Part shown: in pieces, positions 1 through 6,765 of the stretch
Layout: every line of letters begins with the position of its first letter
Position numbering within the stretch: the first letter of the stretch is position 1
Source: an uncultured Eubacteriales bacterium
Lineage (GTDB): Bacteria; Bacillota; Clostridia; Oscillospirales; Acutalibacteraceae
Length of the DNA stretch: 6,765 nt
NCBI GenBank assembly: GCA_934501135.1
Contig: CAKSUE010000044.1
Coordinates: 1-6,765 of the forward strand
Reading direction: 5' to 3'
The notes under the pieces: model-generated
The model's database searches: none
Told to the model about the DNA's origin: nothing
The model's input: only the letters and a program-made list of their open reading frames with translations
Position numbers and translations under genes: made by a program

Positions 1-2106
1 TGTGGCAGTCCAGACTGTGGTGTAGGCTGTGATTGTGATAGATATATGGAATTTTGGAATTTAGTATTTACACAATTCAGCAATGATGGAAATGGTAATT
101 ATACACCGTTAAAACATCCTAATATCGATACAGGTATGGGGCTTGAGAGACTTGCATGCATTATGCAAGGTGTGGATAATCTATTTTTAGTTGATACAGT
201 AAAATCAATTATGGACCATGTTTGTAGAATTGCTGGTGTTAAATATGGGGAAAATAAAAAACTAGATGTATCTATAAGAGTTATAACGGACCATATTAGA
301 AGTACTACCTTTATGATTGGTGATGGAATAATGCCTTCAAATGAGGGTAGAGGTTATGTACTTAGACGTTTGTTAAGACGTGCAGCAAGGCATGGAAAAC
401 TTTTGGGAATAAAGGGCACATTTTTAACGGATATTTGTGATACAGTTATCAAGGAAAATGAAAAATCATATCCTGAACTTAAAGATAAAAAAGAAATAAT
501 AAAAAAAGTAATTAGCATTGAGGAAGAAGCATTTTTTAAGACCTTGGATCAGGGAATGCAAATTTTGACGAACATAATTGATAATGCAGACTTTGATGTT
601 CTTTCAGGAAAAGATGCATTTAGACTAAATGATACATTTGGTTTTCCGCTTGATTTAACAAAAGAAATAATAGCGGAAAGAGGAATGACTGTAGACGAAG
701 AAGAATTTAAACTTTTATTATCTCAACCAAAAGAAAGAGCCAGAAATGCCAGAAAAAAATCAGATACAGATGCTTGGATAAGCGATAGTATAGATCTTAA
801 TGGTATTTCCGCTACAGAGTTTTATGGGTATAATAATCTATCTATTGATGCTGAAGTTAAAGCAATATTTAAAGACAGTAAAATAGTAGAATATGCTTCT
901 GAAGGTGATAAAGTAATAATTGTTTTAAATAGAACACCTTTCTATGCAGAAGGTGGCGGACAGATTGGAGACAGCGGCGAAATAAATGGATCTAATGCCC
1001 AAGTATGTGTAATTGATACAGCAAAAAATTCTTCTGGAGTTTACATGCATAGCTGTTTGATAAATTCGGGAATAATATCTTGTGGCGATACTGTACGGGC
1101 TCATGTCGATGAGATGAAAAGAAAAGATATTATGAGAAACCATACAGCGGCACATATGCTTCAATCGGCTCTTAGAATGGTTTTAGGAACACATGTAGAG
1201 CAAGCAGGACAATTTGTGAACGAAAAACATTTAAGATTTGATTTTACTCATTTTTCTGCGATGACAGTTAAACAAATTGAAAAGGTTGAGCATATAGTCA
1301 ATAATGCTATATTAAATTCTAAAGATGTAACTATTAAAGAAATGCCTATAGAAGAAGCTAGAAAACTAGGGGCAATGGCCCTTTTTGGAGAAAAATATGG
1401 GGACATCGTTAGAGTTGTAGATATAAAAGATTTTTCAGTAGAGTTTTGCGCCGGAACACACGTTGATAATACTTCTAAACTTGGTTTATTTAAAATAGTG
1501 TCTGAAGGATCAGTGGCTTCTGGCATAAGGAGAATAGAGGCCGTAACCGGCGAAGGTGTACTTAATATAATTAATGCATCGTTGGCGACAATTCGCGATT
1601 GTGCAAAAGAATTAAAATTAAAAAATTCCGCTGATATCTTGAATAGGTGTATATCAATTGATGCCGAACTAAAAGAAAAAGATAGAAAAATTGAAATTCT
1701 TACATCTAAGCTTTCTTCAATGAAGGTAGATGGACTGCTAGAAGTTTCTAAAATAATAGAGGGAGTTAGGGTTGTAACTGCGAATTTGTTAGAGGAAAAC
1801 AATGAAATGTCTTCTGATGATCTTAAAAAATTGTGTGACAAAATAAAAGATAGAGCGCCTAAATGTGTTGCAGTTGTAGCTTCTAAAAACAAGGGGAAAA
1901 TTACCCTGGCTGTTTCTATAGGCAAAGAAGCTCTTCAAAAGGGTCTTCATGCTGGTAAAATTGTTAAGGAAGTAGCTTCAATAACAGGAGGAAAAGGTGG
2001 CGGTAAGCCGGATTTTGCTATGGCAGGGGCAAAGGATGAAACAAAAATTTCGGTTGCCTTAGATTCTGTACAAAATATAGTTCTTAATATGTTAAAAGAT
2101 ATTTAG
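1..2106 (+). CDS. alaS: Alanyl-tRNA synthetase (AlaRS), 5'-truncated by the window edge
   Basis: Cytoplasmic class II aminoacyl-tRNA synthetase that charges tRNA-Ala and hydrolyses mischarged Ser/Gly-tRNA-Ala. The frame is open from base 1, giving 701 visible residues against a usual ~875-880, so about 175 N-terminal residues (class II motifs 1 and 2) are off the window. The ATG at 46 is internal: the codons before it read CGSPDCGVGCDCDRY, which runs straight into the conserved FWNLVFTQF segment. Class II motif 3 (GMGLER) is at 133-150. The editing domain carries HTAAH (His codons at 1141 and 1153) and CAGTH (Cys codon at 1447, His at 1459), the four-residue zinc site, so editing should be active. 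GSVASGIRRIEAVTG follows. A charged, coiled-coil-like stretch (about 1600-1740) leads into the C-terminal DHHA1/C-Ala domain with GGKGGGKPDFAMAG near 1987-2028. The stop is TAG, 16 bases before the HIT gene. Family assignment is certain; nothing looks damaged. Confidence 0.98.
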   Translation, partial: CGSPDCGVGCDCDRYMEFWNLVFTQFSNDGNGNYTPLKHPNIDTGMGLERLACIMQGVDNLFLVDTVKSIMDHVCRIAGVKYGENKKLDVSIRVITDHIRSTTFMIGDGIMPSNEGRGYVLRRLLRRAARHGKLLGIKGTFLTDICDTVIKENEKSYPELKDKKEIIKKVISIEEEAFFKTLDQGMQILTNIIDNADFDVLSGKDAFRLNDTFGFPLDLTKEIIAERGMTVDEEEFKLLLSQPKERARNARKKSDTDAWISDSIDLNGISATEFYGYNNLSIDAEVKAIFKDSKIVEYASEGDKVIIVLNRTPFYAEGGGQIGDSGEINGSNAQVCVIDTAKNSSGVYMHSCLINSGIISCGDTVRAHVDEMKRKDIMRNHTAAHMLQSALRMVLGTHVEQAGQFVNEKHLRFDFTHFSAMTVKQIEKVEHIVNNAILNSKDVTIKEMPIEEARKLGAMALFGEKYGDIVRVVDIKDFSVEFCAGTHVDNTSKLGLFKIVSEGSVASGIRRIEAVTGEGVLNIINASLATIRDCAKELKLKNSADILNRCISIDAELKEKDRKIEILTSKLSSMKVDGLLEVSKIIEGVRVVTANLLEENNEMSSDDLKKLCDKIKDRAPKCVAVVASKNKGKITLAVSIGKEALQKGLHAGKIVKEVASITGGKGGGKPDFAMAGAKDETKISVALDSVQNIVLNMLKDI

Positions 2107-2122
2107 AGATACGGAGGAGAAT

Positions 2123-2461
2123 ATGGATTGCGTTTTTTGTAAAATAGTTAATTCTCAAATACCTTGTAATAAGGTGTTTGAGGATGACAAAGTTTTGGCT
2201 TTTTATGACTTAGACCCACAAGCTCCAAAACATATTTTAATAATTCCAAAAGAACATATATCTTCAGTAAATGATATAGACTCTCAAAATAGCTCTATAA
2301 TTTCACATATTTTTGAAATAATAAAAGTTATTGCAGAAAAATTGGAACTTTCAAATGGATATAGAGTTGTGACGAATTGTGGCGAAGAAGGAGGACAAAC
2401 AGTTAGCCATCTCCATTTTCATGTTTTAGGAGGAAGGTCCATGAAATGGCCTCCGGGTTGA
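2123..2461 (+). CDS. hinT: HIT-family purine nucleotide hydrolase (HinT-like)
   Basis: Small histidine-triad protein of the Hint branch. Family members are cytoplasmic homodimers that hydrolyse purine nucleoside phosphoramidates and acyl-adenylates; the physiological substrate is often unknown. The 112-residue product matches the usual 110-120. N-terminal CVFC (Cys3 and Cys6 of the chain M-D-C-V-F-C) together with a downstream His in KEHI is the usual zinc-site pattern of bacterial HIT proteins. The central region ends with the active-site triad HLHFHVL: His96, His98, His100, with His98 the expected nucleophile. The chain ends GGRSMKWPPG, the typical Hint tail. A strong GGAGGA at 2113-2118 sits 4-5 bases before the ATG and fixes the start. 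It lies 16 bases after alaS and is surely co-transcribed with it. A link to AlaRS is tempting because Hint proteins can remove AMP from aminoacyl-adenylates made by synthetases, but that is inference from position only. Confidence 0.95.
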   Translation: MDCVFCKIVNSQIPCNKVFEDDKVLAFYDLDPQAPKHILIIPKEHISSVNDIDSQNSSIISHIFEIIKVIAEKLELSNGYRVVTNCGEEGGQTVSHLHFHVLGGRSMKWPPG

Positions 2462-2490
2462 TCTTGTATTTATATAAATAAGACATACTT

Positions 2491-2496
2491 GAAAGG
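2491..2496 (+). promoter_or_regulatory. Ribosome binding site deciding the phosphoribosyltransferase start
   Basis: The purine run GAAAGG lies 11 bases before the ATG at 2508 but only 2 bases before the in-frame GTG at 2499. The spacing is slightly long for the ATG and impossible for the GTG, so the ATG is preferred. The site is weaker than those of the neighbouring genes. Confidence 0.6.
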
Positions 2497-2507
2497 TAGT
2501 GTTTAAG

Positions 2508-3047
2508 ATGAGTAAAGTTTACAAAATGAATATTGCAGGTTGCGATAGAGAACTGCCCATATGTAGTGCAGGGGAACATTTAGATATAGCAGCTTTTATT
2601 ATGTTTGGTGATGTTGAATTAACTGTTAAAGCTGCGGAGGAGATACTAAAAAATTGCCCTGAATATGATGTACTTATTACAGCAGAGGCAAAAGGAATTC
2701 CGTTGTGCTATGAGATGGCAAGACAATCTGGTAAAAAATATATAGTTGCAAGAAAAAGTGAAAAACTATATATGAGAAATCCTATTCATGTTGAAGTTAA
2801 ATCAATAACAACAGTTAGACTTCAAAATTTATATCTTTCTCAGGAGGATTATGAATATTTAAAGGGCAAAAGAGTTCTAATTGTTGATGATGTAATAAGT
2901 ACAGGCGAATCACTTACAGCGATTGAAATGCTGGTTGAAAGAGCTGGAGGTAATACTGTAGGAAGAACTTGTGTTTTGGCTGAGGGTGATGCATCTAAGA
3001 GAGATGACATTATTTTCTTAGAGCCTCTTCCACTATTTACAAAATAA
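2508..3047 (+). CDS. Type I phosphoribosyltransferase of the Apt/Xpt/PurR group
   Basis: The 179-residue protein has a type I PRTase fold. These enzymes transfer ribose-5-phosphate from PRPP to a base, here probably a purine, in nucleotide salvage. The PRPP-binding motif VLIVDDVISTGES is at residues 123-135, with both acidic residues (Asp127, Asp128) and the TGES phosphate loop intact. An EAKG segment (residues 60-63) corresponds to EARGF of adenine PRTase, and VARKSEKL (80-87) to the RK..KLP stretch. A flexible-loop region follows (90-110). The N-terminal hood does not match Bacillus-type Apt, and the spacing between ARK and the PRPP motif also resembles xanthine PRTase (Xpt) and the PurR regulator. 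Length fits all of these. Such proteins are often annotated adenine phosphoribosyltransferase; I assign the fold with confidence but not the base, so no symbol is given. I see no N-terminal DNA-binding domain, which argues against a PurR-type repressor. A 46-base gap follows the HIT gene. Confidence 0.88.
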   Translation: MSKVYKMNIAGCDRELPICSAGEHLDIAAFIMFGDVELTVKAAEEILKNCPEYDVLITAEAKGIPLCYEMARQSGKKYIVARKSEKLYMRNPIHVEVKSITTVRLQNLYLSQEDYEYLKGKRVLIVDDVISTGESLTAIEMLVERAGGNTVGRTCVLAEGDASKRDDIIFLEPLPLFTK

Positions 3048-3103
3048 CATATATATCCTTATTAAATGATGGTTCAAATTTATTAGAAGAGGGAGAATTT
3101 TAT

Positions 3104-5344
3104 ATGGTGAGGTCTTTCGCGTTGATTGGATTTTCTTATTTAATTGCGCTTATAGCCTCAGTATATTTTGGGGCAAAGGTAGCTATTGTTTTGTCGATAG
3201 TTTTCCTTTGTCTTTTTATAATTTCATTATTTATTAAAAGGTGTAGAAGCAAGAAGGTTATTCCAATTGTTTTTATAACTATGGCGGTTGCATTTATAAG
3301 TTACGGTGTTTCTTATACTTATAAAGTTATGCCAATAGAAAAACTTGATAAGTCTACGGCAAATATTTCTGGTGTGATTTGTGATACCCCATATAAATTA
3401 TATAATAAGTATTATTACATATTGAAAACCGACAGTATTGGGTTGAATGGTGTTCCACAGAATATAAAAATAAGAATTTCCTCTAATACGTCACTAGATG
3501 CAGATATATACGATAGAGTTACAGCGCAAGTAAATATGTTTTTACCGGATGACAGCAGTGGATTTTCATCTAAATCTTATTATGCATCTAAAAATATTCA
3601 TATGTTTGCATATTTTAGCGATTATGGATCCATAAAAATAGATGAAACAGCTAACAAACCAATACATTATTATATACTTAAATTTAGAGAAGAGCTAATA
3701 TCAAGAGTAAAACTTTTATTGGGTAACGAAGAATCATCAGTAGCAATTGGCATGCTTTTAGGATATAAGTTTGATATTAGTAGCGAAGTAAGAACAAGCT
3801 TTAACCGTGTAGGGATATCTCATTTATTAGCTGTATCTGGATATCATATGGCTGTTATAGTTAACTTTATGTTTGTTTTATTAGGTTTTCTTAAAATTCC
3901 TAAGAAATTATCAAATATTTTAATTATGTTTATAGCTATATTATTCATGGCCTTAACCGGCTTTTCTTCATCTATTATGAGAGCTGGCATAATGTACATA
4001 ATTTATTTGTTTGGTAAAATTATTAGCCGGAAAACAGATTCTTTAAATTCACTTGGTTTAGCAACATTTTTAATTTGTATAGTTAATCCATTCTCTGCTG
4101 GAGATATAGGACTTTTATTATCTGTTTCTGCAACACTTGGAATAATTGTATTATCACCAATAATTTCATCTTGGTTCAGAAATAAAACATCTAATGTAGT
4201 ATTCGGTAAGAAATATCTTTATTTAATTACAGACATACTAGCAGTTACCCTATCTGCAAATCTATTTACTATGCCAATAACAATGCTAACTTTTAAATAT
4301 TTGTACATAATATCTCCACTGGCTAACATTTTAATTGTATTCGCATTTTCTGCAATGATGTTTTGTTTAATAATAGCTATAATTTTATCTTATTTAGGGT
4401 TTTTAAGCGTAATGGCTATACCATTCTCAGTTGCAGCAACGTTACTAATAAAGTATATGATTTCCTGTGCAGGGTTTCTTGCTAGTTTGCCTTATGCTTA
4501 TTTGTCCGCAAGCTATAAGTTTTTGCTAATATGGTTAGCGTGCACTATGATATTATTGGCTATATCACTTTTCCTTAGAAAAGACTTAAAGTTGATTAAG
4601 ATTACAGCTCTTCTTTCTGTAATTATACTAATGGTTGGTACCTTATCATATCAAATTTTAGGAAGAAGTGTTACAACTGTTGCAGTTCTTAATACTGGTA
4701 CCGGTATTTCTTCAGTAATTTCAAGGGATGGACATGCTGCAGTATTATCTTGCGGTGGAGATGATTTTTATTCCAATAGCATTTATGAGTATTTAGAATC
4801 CAGAAATATAAAGAAAATAGATTTTGTTTTAACTTCAGACGATAGTTCTAAAACATCTGGTTTTATTAAAGATGTAATTAATATTTATAGACTGTCCTCT
4901 GCAGTAGTTCATGATAAAGTTTTGGATGATAATAAAGAATTATTTGAAAATAATATGAACTCAAGAAATGGCTTAATAAGTTTTGAAAAATCTGCCAATA
5001 TTGACATTTGGAGCAATGTTAGCATTTCTGCGGTAAATGAGAATAATGAGAGCTTTATATATTTAACTGTTAACGATGTTAGGTTTTTATTTTGTCCTGC
5101 TGGCGGAGATGCATATAATTTACCGGGCGATTGGAAAATGTCTGCGTTCGCTATTTATGGGAATGTTCCTGATAATAACAATATGATTAAATCAAATTAT
5201 GTTATATTATCTATGGATGAGGATGATCTAGATGGCAAGATAAAACCTTTTATTATCGATAGCAAAAATGTTCTTACTACAGCATCAAACGATACGATTT
5301 TCATAGATTGCATAAAAGATAATGAAGTAAGTATACATAGGTAG
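3104..5344 (+). CDS. comEC: ComEC/Rec2 DNA-uptake channel protein with degenerate C-terminal MBL domain
   Basis: Polytopic inner-membrane protein of the natural transformation machinery that carries single-stranded DNA across the membrane. Its 746 residues are near the usual 750-780. In order: three hydrophobic helices (about 5-22, 25-45, 52-70); an extracytoplasmic OB-like DUF4131 region (about 80-185, ending in the typical SKSYYASKNI); the Competence channel domain (about 205-510, many membrane helices) with the signature GISHLLAVSGYH at 237-248 and a conserved RAG at 293-295; and a C-terminal metallo-beta-lactamase-like domain (about 524-746). In that last domain the expected LDVGQGD is LNTGTGI (529-535), THxDxDH is TSDDSSK (577-583), and HHGS aligns with IYGN (684-687). 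The metal ligands are therefore missing while the fold length is kept. GGGAG at 3091-3095 is 8 bases before the ATG. holA follows after 28 bases, as in many Firmicutes. Transport function is plausible; nuclease function of this domain is unlikely. Confidence 0.95.
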   Translation: MVRSFALIGFSYLIALIASVYFGAKVAIVLSIVFLCLFIISLFIKRCRSKKVIPIVFITMAVAFISYGVSYTYKVMPIEKLDKSTANISGVICDTPYKLYNKYYYILKTDSIGLNGVPQNIKIRISSNTSLDADIYDRVTAQVNMFLPDDSSGFSSKSYYASKNIHMFAYFSDYGSIKIDETANKPIHYYILKFREELISRVKLLLGNEESSVAIGMLLGYKFDISSEVRTSFNRVGISHLLAVSGYHMAVIVNFMFVLLGFLKIPKKLSNILIMFIAILFMALTGFSSSIMRAGIMYIIYLFGKIISRKTDSLNSLGLATFLICIVNPFSAGDIGLLLSVSATLGIIVLSPIISSWFRNKTSNVVFGKKYLYLITDILAVTLSANLFTMPITMLTFKYLYIISPLANILIVFAFSAMMFCLIIAIILSYLGFLSVMAIPFSVAATLLIKYMISCAGFLASLPYAYLSASYKFLLIWLACTMILLAISLFLRKDLKLIKITALLSVIILMVGTLSYQILGRSVTTVAVLNTGTGISSVISRDGHAAVLSCGGDDFYSNSIYEYLESRNIKKIDFVLTSDDSSKTSGFIKDVINIYRLSSAVVHDKVLDDNKELFENNMNSRNGLISFEKSANIDIWSNVSISAVNENNESFIYLTVNDVRFLFCPAGGDAYNLPGDWKMSAFAIYGNVPDNNNMIKSNYVILSMDEDDLDGKIKPFIIDSKNVLTTASNDTIFIDCIKDNEVSIHR

Positions 5345-5359
5345 TTGTTATATTTCTTT

Positions 5360-5365
5360 AAGGGG
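5360..5365 (+). promoter_or_regulatory. Ribosome binding site deciding the holA start
   Basis: AAGGGG ends 7 bases before the ATG at 5373, which is good spacing. The in-frame GTG at 5367 is only 1 base beyond the site and is therefore rejected as the start. Confidence 0.8.
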
Positions 5366-5372
5366 TGTGTTA

Positions 5373-6407
5373 ATGTCTAAAATCACGGAAAATGAATTAA
5401 AGAAAAAGATTAAAGAGCGCAATTTATCTGGTTTTTGCTTTTTGTATGGTAATGAAAAATATTTGGTGAATTATTATACAAAAAAAATTGTGGAGTCAGT
5501 TATAGGTAATAAATATAATGATTTTAATTTTCAGGTTTTTGATAGTAATAAGATAGAATTAAATGATATTTCATCCTCTGTAGAATCAGTGCCACTTATG
5601 TCTAACAAAAAATGTGTATTAATAAATGATTTAGATATATCATCATTGAACGAAAGTGAAAAAAATAGCCTTATAGAAATAATTTCTGATTTACCTGAAA
5701 CGACTGTGTTAATTATGAGCTATCCAACACTTGAATTTGATCTAAAAAAAGTAGCCAAATGGAAAAATTTTATTTCCAGTATTAATGAACTTGGAACAGT
5801 ATTAGAGTTTGAAAAAAGGGGAGAGCAGGCCCTAGAAAGACAGTTGGTAAGTTGGGCTAAAAAGAGAGGCACTGATCTGTCATTAATTAATGCGTCTAAG
5901 ATAATAATGCTGTGTGGAGACGATCTTAATACGTTAAGCTTAGAACTTGAAAAATTATGTGCATATGTAGATTATAAAGAAATAACTGAACATGATATTG
6001 AGACTGTAGTCACCAAGAATTTAGAAACCACAGTATTTGTTTTATCTAATGCTTTAGCAAGAAGAGATTATGAAAAAGCCTTTAGGCAGGTTGATTTTCT
6101 TTTTTATCAAAGAGAGGAACCTATATCAGTATTGGCTGTTTTAGCTTCTATTTTTATAGATATGTATAGGGTACGTGTATCCCTTGAAAGCGGTAAAGAT
6201 CCCGGTGAACTAACTAAATATTTTGATTATAGAAATAAAGCATTTAAATTGAAAAATGCACAAAGAGATAGCAAAGGGATTACGAGCGAAAATATTAAAA
6301 AATGCCTTAATATTTTATCAAATACAGATGTGTTATTAAAAAGCACAAGGACTAATAAAAGAGTAATTATGGAAGAGTTAATTTCAAAGATTATGTTAAC
6401 TTTATAA
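5373..6407 (+). CDS. holA: DNA polymerase III subunit delta (clamp loader)
   Basis: Delta is the clamp-loader subunit that binds and opens the beta sliding clamp and works with tau/gamma and delta-prime at the replisome. The 344-residue length is typical for Firmicutes. The N-terminal AAA+-like domain starts with FLYGNEKYL (residues 23-31), the family's usual YGxExYL opening. It is followed by a beta-strand/helix alternation with CVLINDLDI and TTVLIMSY segments; there is no Walker A motif, as expected for delta, which is not an ATPase. The lid/middle region has the family hallmark CGDDLNTLSLELEKLCAY (181-198). The C-terminal collar domain (about 215-344) includes the FxLSNALARRDYEKA and EPISVLAVLA stretches. 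Position directly after comEC agrees with the Firmicute gene order. Nothing is odd in the sequence. Confidence 0.96.
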   Translation: MSKITENELKKKIKERNLSGFCFLYGNEKYLVNYYTKKIVESVIGNKYNDFNFQVFDSNKIELNDISSSVESVPLMSNKKCVLINDLDISSLNESEKNSLIEIISDLPETTVLIMSYPTLEFDLKKVAKWKNFISSINELGTVLEFEKRGEQALERQLVSWAKKRGTDLSLINASKIIMLCGDDLNTLSLELEKLCAYVDYKEITEHDIETVVTKNLETTVFVLSNALARRDYEKAFRQVDFLFYQREEPISVLAVLASIFIDMYRVRVSLESGKDPGELTKYFDYRNKAFKLKNAQRDSKGITSENIKKCLNILSNTDVLLKSTRTNKRVIMEELISKIMLTL

Positions 6408-6409
6408 AT

Positions 6410-6415
6410 GAGGAG
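6410..6415 (+). promoter_or_regulatory. Ribosome binding site supporting a TTG start for rnmV
   Basis: GAGGAG ends 6 bases before the TTG at 6422. No ATG or GTG lies in frame near it, and the conserved N-terminus of the protein begins immediately after the TTG, so this site identifies TTG as the initiation codon. Confidence 0.8.
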
Positions 6416-6421
6416 ATTCTA

Positions 6422-6765
6422 TTGATTAAAATAAAGGAAGCAATTATAGTAGAAGGCAGATATGATAAAATTAAATTGTCTTCAATTATAGACGGAATAA
6501 TTATAGAGACAAATGGGTTTAGGATATTTAAAGATAAAGAAAAGGTGAATTTATTAAGGAATCTAGCAAATACAAACGGAATTTTGGTATTTACAGATAG
6601 CGACTCTGCAGGTTTTTTGATAAGAAATTATATTAGTTCTATAATTCCTAAAGAAAAAATTAAGCACGCATATATTCCGGATATATATGGTAAGGAAAAG
6701 AGAAAAGATAGCTGTTCTAAAGAGGGAAAGTTAGGTGTAGAGGGTGTACCCAAAGAGGTTATAAT
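6422..6765 (+). CDS. rnmV: Ribonuclease M5 (5S rRNA maturation), 3'-truncated by the window edge, TTG start
   Basis: RNase M5 cuts both strands of the 5S rRNA precursor helix to yield mature 5S rRNA, using ribosomal protein L18 as cofactor in Bacillus. 114 complete codons are visible of a usual ~175-190. The N-terminal TOPRIM domain is clear: IIVEGRYDKIKL (residues 8-19) with the catalytic Glu11, then VFTDSDSAG (56-64) with Asp59 and Asp61 of the DxD metal motif. The M5 signature follows: YGKEKRKD (89-96) and CSKEGKLGVEG (98-108), which separates it from primase and other TOPRIM proteins. The C-terminal RNase M5 domain (DUF4093 type) would lie beyond the right edge. The start is TTG, preceded by GAGGAG; the gap to holA is only 14 bases, so the two genes are surely co-transcribed and possibly translationally coupled. 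No 5S rRNA gene is in the window. Intactness beyond the edge cannot be judged. Confidence 0.93.
   Translation, partial: MIKIKEAIIVEGRYDKIKLSSIIDGIIIETNGFRIFKDKEKVNLLRNLANTNGILVFTDSDSAGFLIRNYISSIIPKEKIKHAYIPDIYGKEKRKDSCSKEGKLGVEGVPKEVI

Noticed and set aside
46..48. ATG at 46 as the start of alaS
   Set aside because: The frame is open to base 1 and the upstream codons encode conserved AlaRS sequence, so this Met is internal and the true start is off the window.
925..1164. Minus-strand open frame of 79 codons
   Set aside because: It lies wholly inside the alaS editing region, has no ribosome site and shows no recognisable protein features; it is an antisense shadow.
1248..1925. Minus-strand open frame of 225 codons
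   Set aside because: It is antisense to alaS. The Ser/Thr/Leu/Ile-rich low-complexity product is what the reverse of an AT-rich Lys/Glu-rich gene yields, and no known domain is visible.
2458..2490. Possible sigma-A promoter before the PRTase gene (TTGATC as -35, TATAAA at 2473-2478 as -10)
   Set aside because: The two elements are only 9 bases apart and no -10-like hexamer lies 16-18 bases after TTGATC; in such AT-rich DNA single hexamer matches are expected by chance.
2499..2501. GTG at 2499 as the PRTase start
   Set aside because: It sits only 2 bases after the purine run GAAAGG; the ATG at 2508 has workable spacing.
3048..3103. Gap between PRTase and comEC searched for a terminator or promoter
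   Set aside because: There is no GC stem followed by a T-run and no TTGACA-like box at proper spacing; only the comEC ribosome site is supported.
4673..5344. Idea that the odd ComEC C-terminus results from a frameshift or a fused unrelated gene
   Set aside because: The frame is continuous, framework segments of the MBL fold remain in order (KKIDFVLTS, AGGD, LPGDWK, final strand), and overall length is normal.
5367..5369. GTG at 5367 as the holA start
   Set aside because: It sits 1 base after AAGGGG; the ATG at 5373 has proper spacing and begins the typical N-terminus.

Overview
The window is a compact, all-plus-strand stretch of chromosomal housekeeping genes. It is AT-rich, codon use favours A/T third positions, and clear Shine-Dalgarno sequences precede the genes. 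The protein types (a clostridial-looking AlaRS, HolA beside ComEC, and a gram-positive-type RNase M5) point to a low-GC Firmicute, most likely in class Clostridia. The species cannot be named from the sequence alone.

Layout from left to right: the 3' part of alaS (alanyl-tRNA synthetase; its first ~175 codons lie off the window), a small HIT-family nucleotide hydrolase (hinT-like), a type I phosphoribosyltransferase of the Apt/Xpt/PurR group, a full-length ComEC/Rec2 DNA-uptake channel protein, holA (DNA polymerase III delta subunit), and the 5' part of rnmV (RNase M5, TOPRIM domain), which starts at TTG and runs off the right edge. The gaps between genes are 16, 46, 56, 28 and 14 bases. No gap approaches 300 bases. 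I see no convincing terminator or internal promoter, so the six genes are probably co-transcribed as one operon or overlapping transcripts.

Functionally this is mixed housekeeping: translation (alaS), nucleotide hydrolysis and salvage (HIT, PRTase), DNA import (comEC), replisome clamp loading (holA) and 5S rRNA maturation (rnmV). The comEC-holA pair is a known Firmicute adjacency; the genes around it differ from the Bacillus arrangement.

The most notable observation concerns ComEC. Its channel domain and OB-like region look intact. Its C-terminal metallo-beta-lactamase-like domain is full length, but every metal-binding motif I can align (the DVGQGD-type, THxDxDH-type and HHGS-type motifs) has been replaced. 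It therefore looks like a catalytically dead, retained domain. I see no mobile element, CRISPR array, RNA gene or obviously new multi-gene system here.
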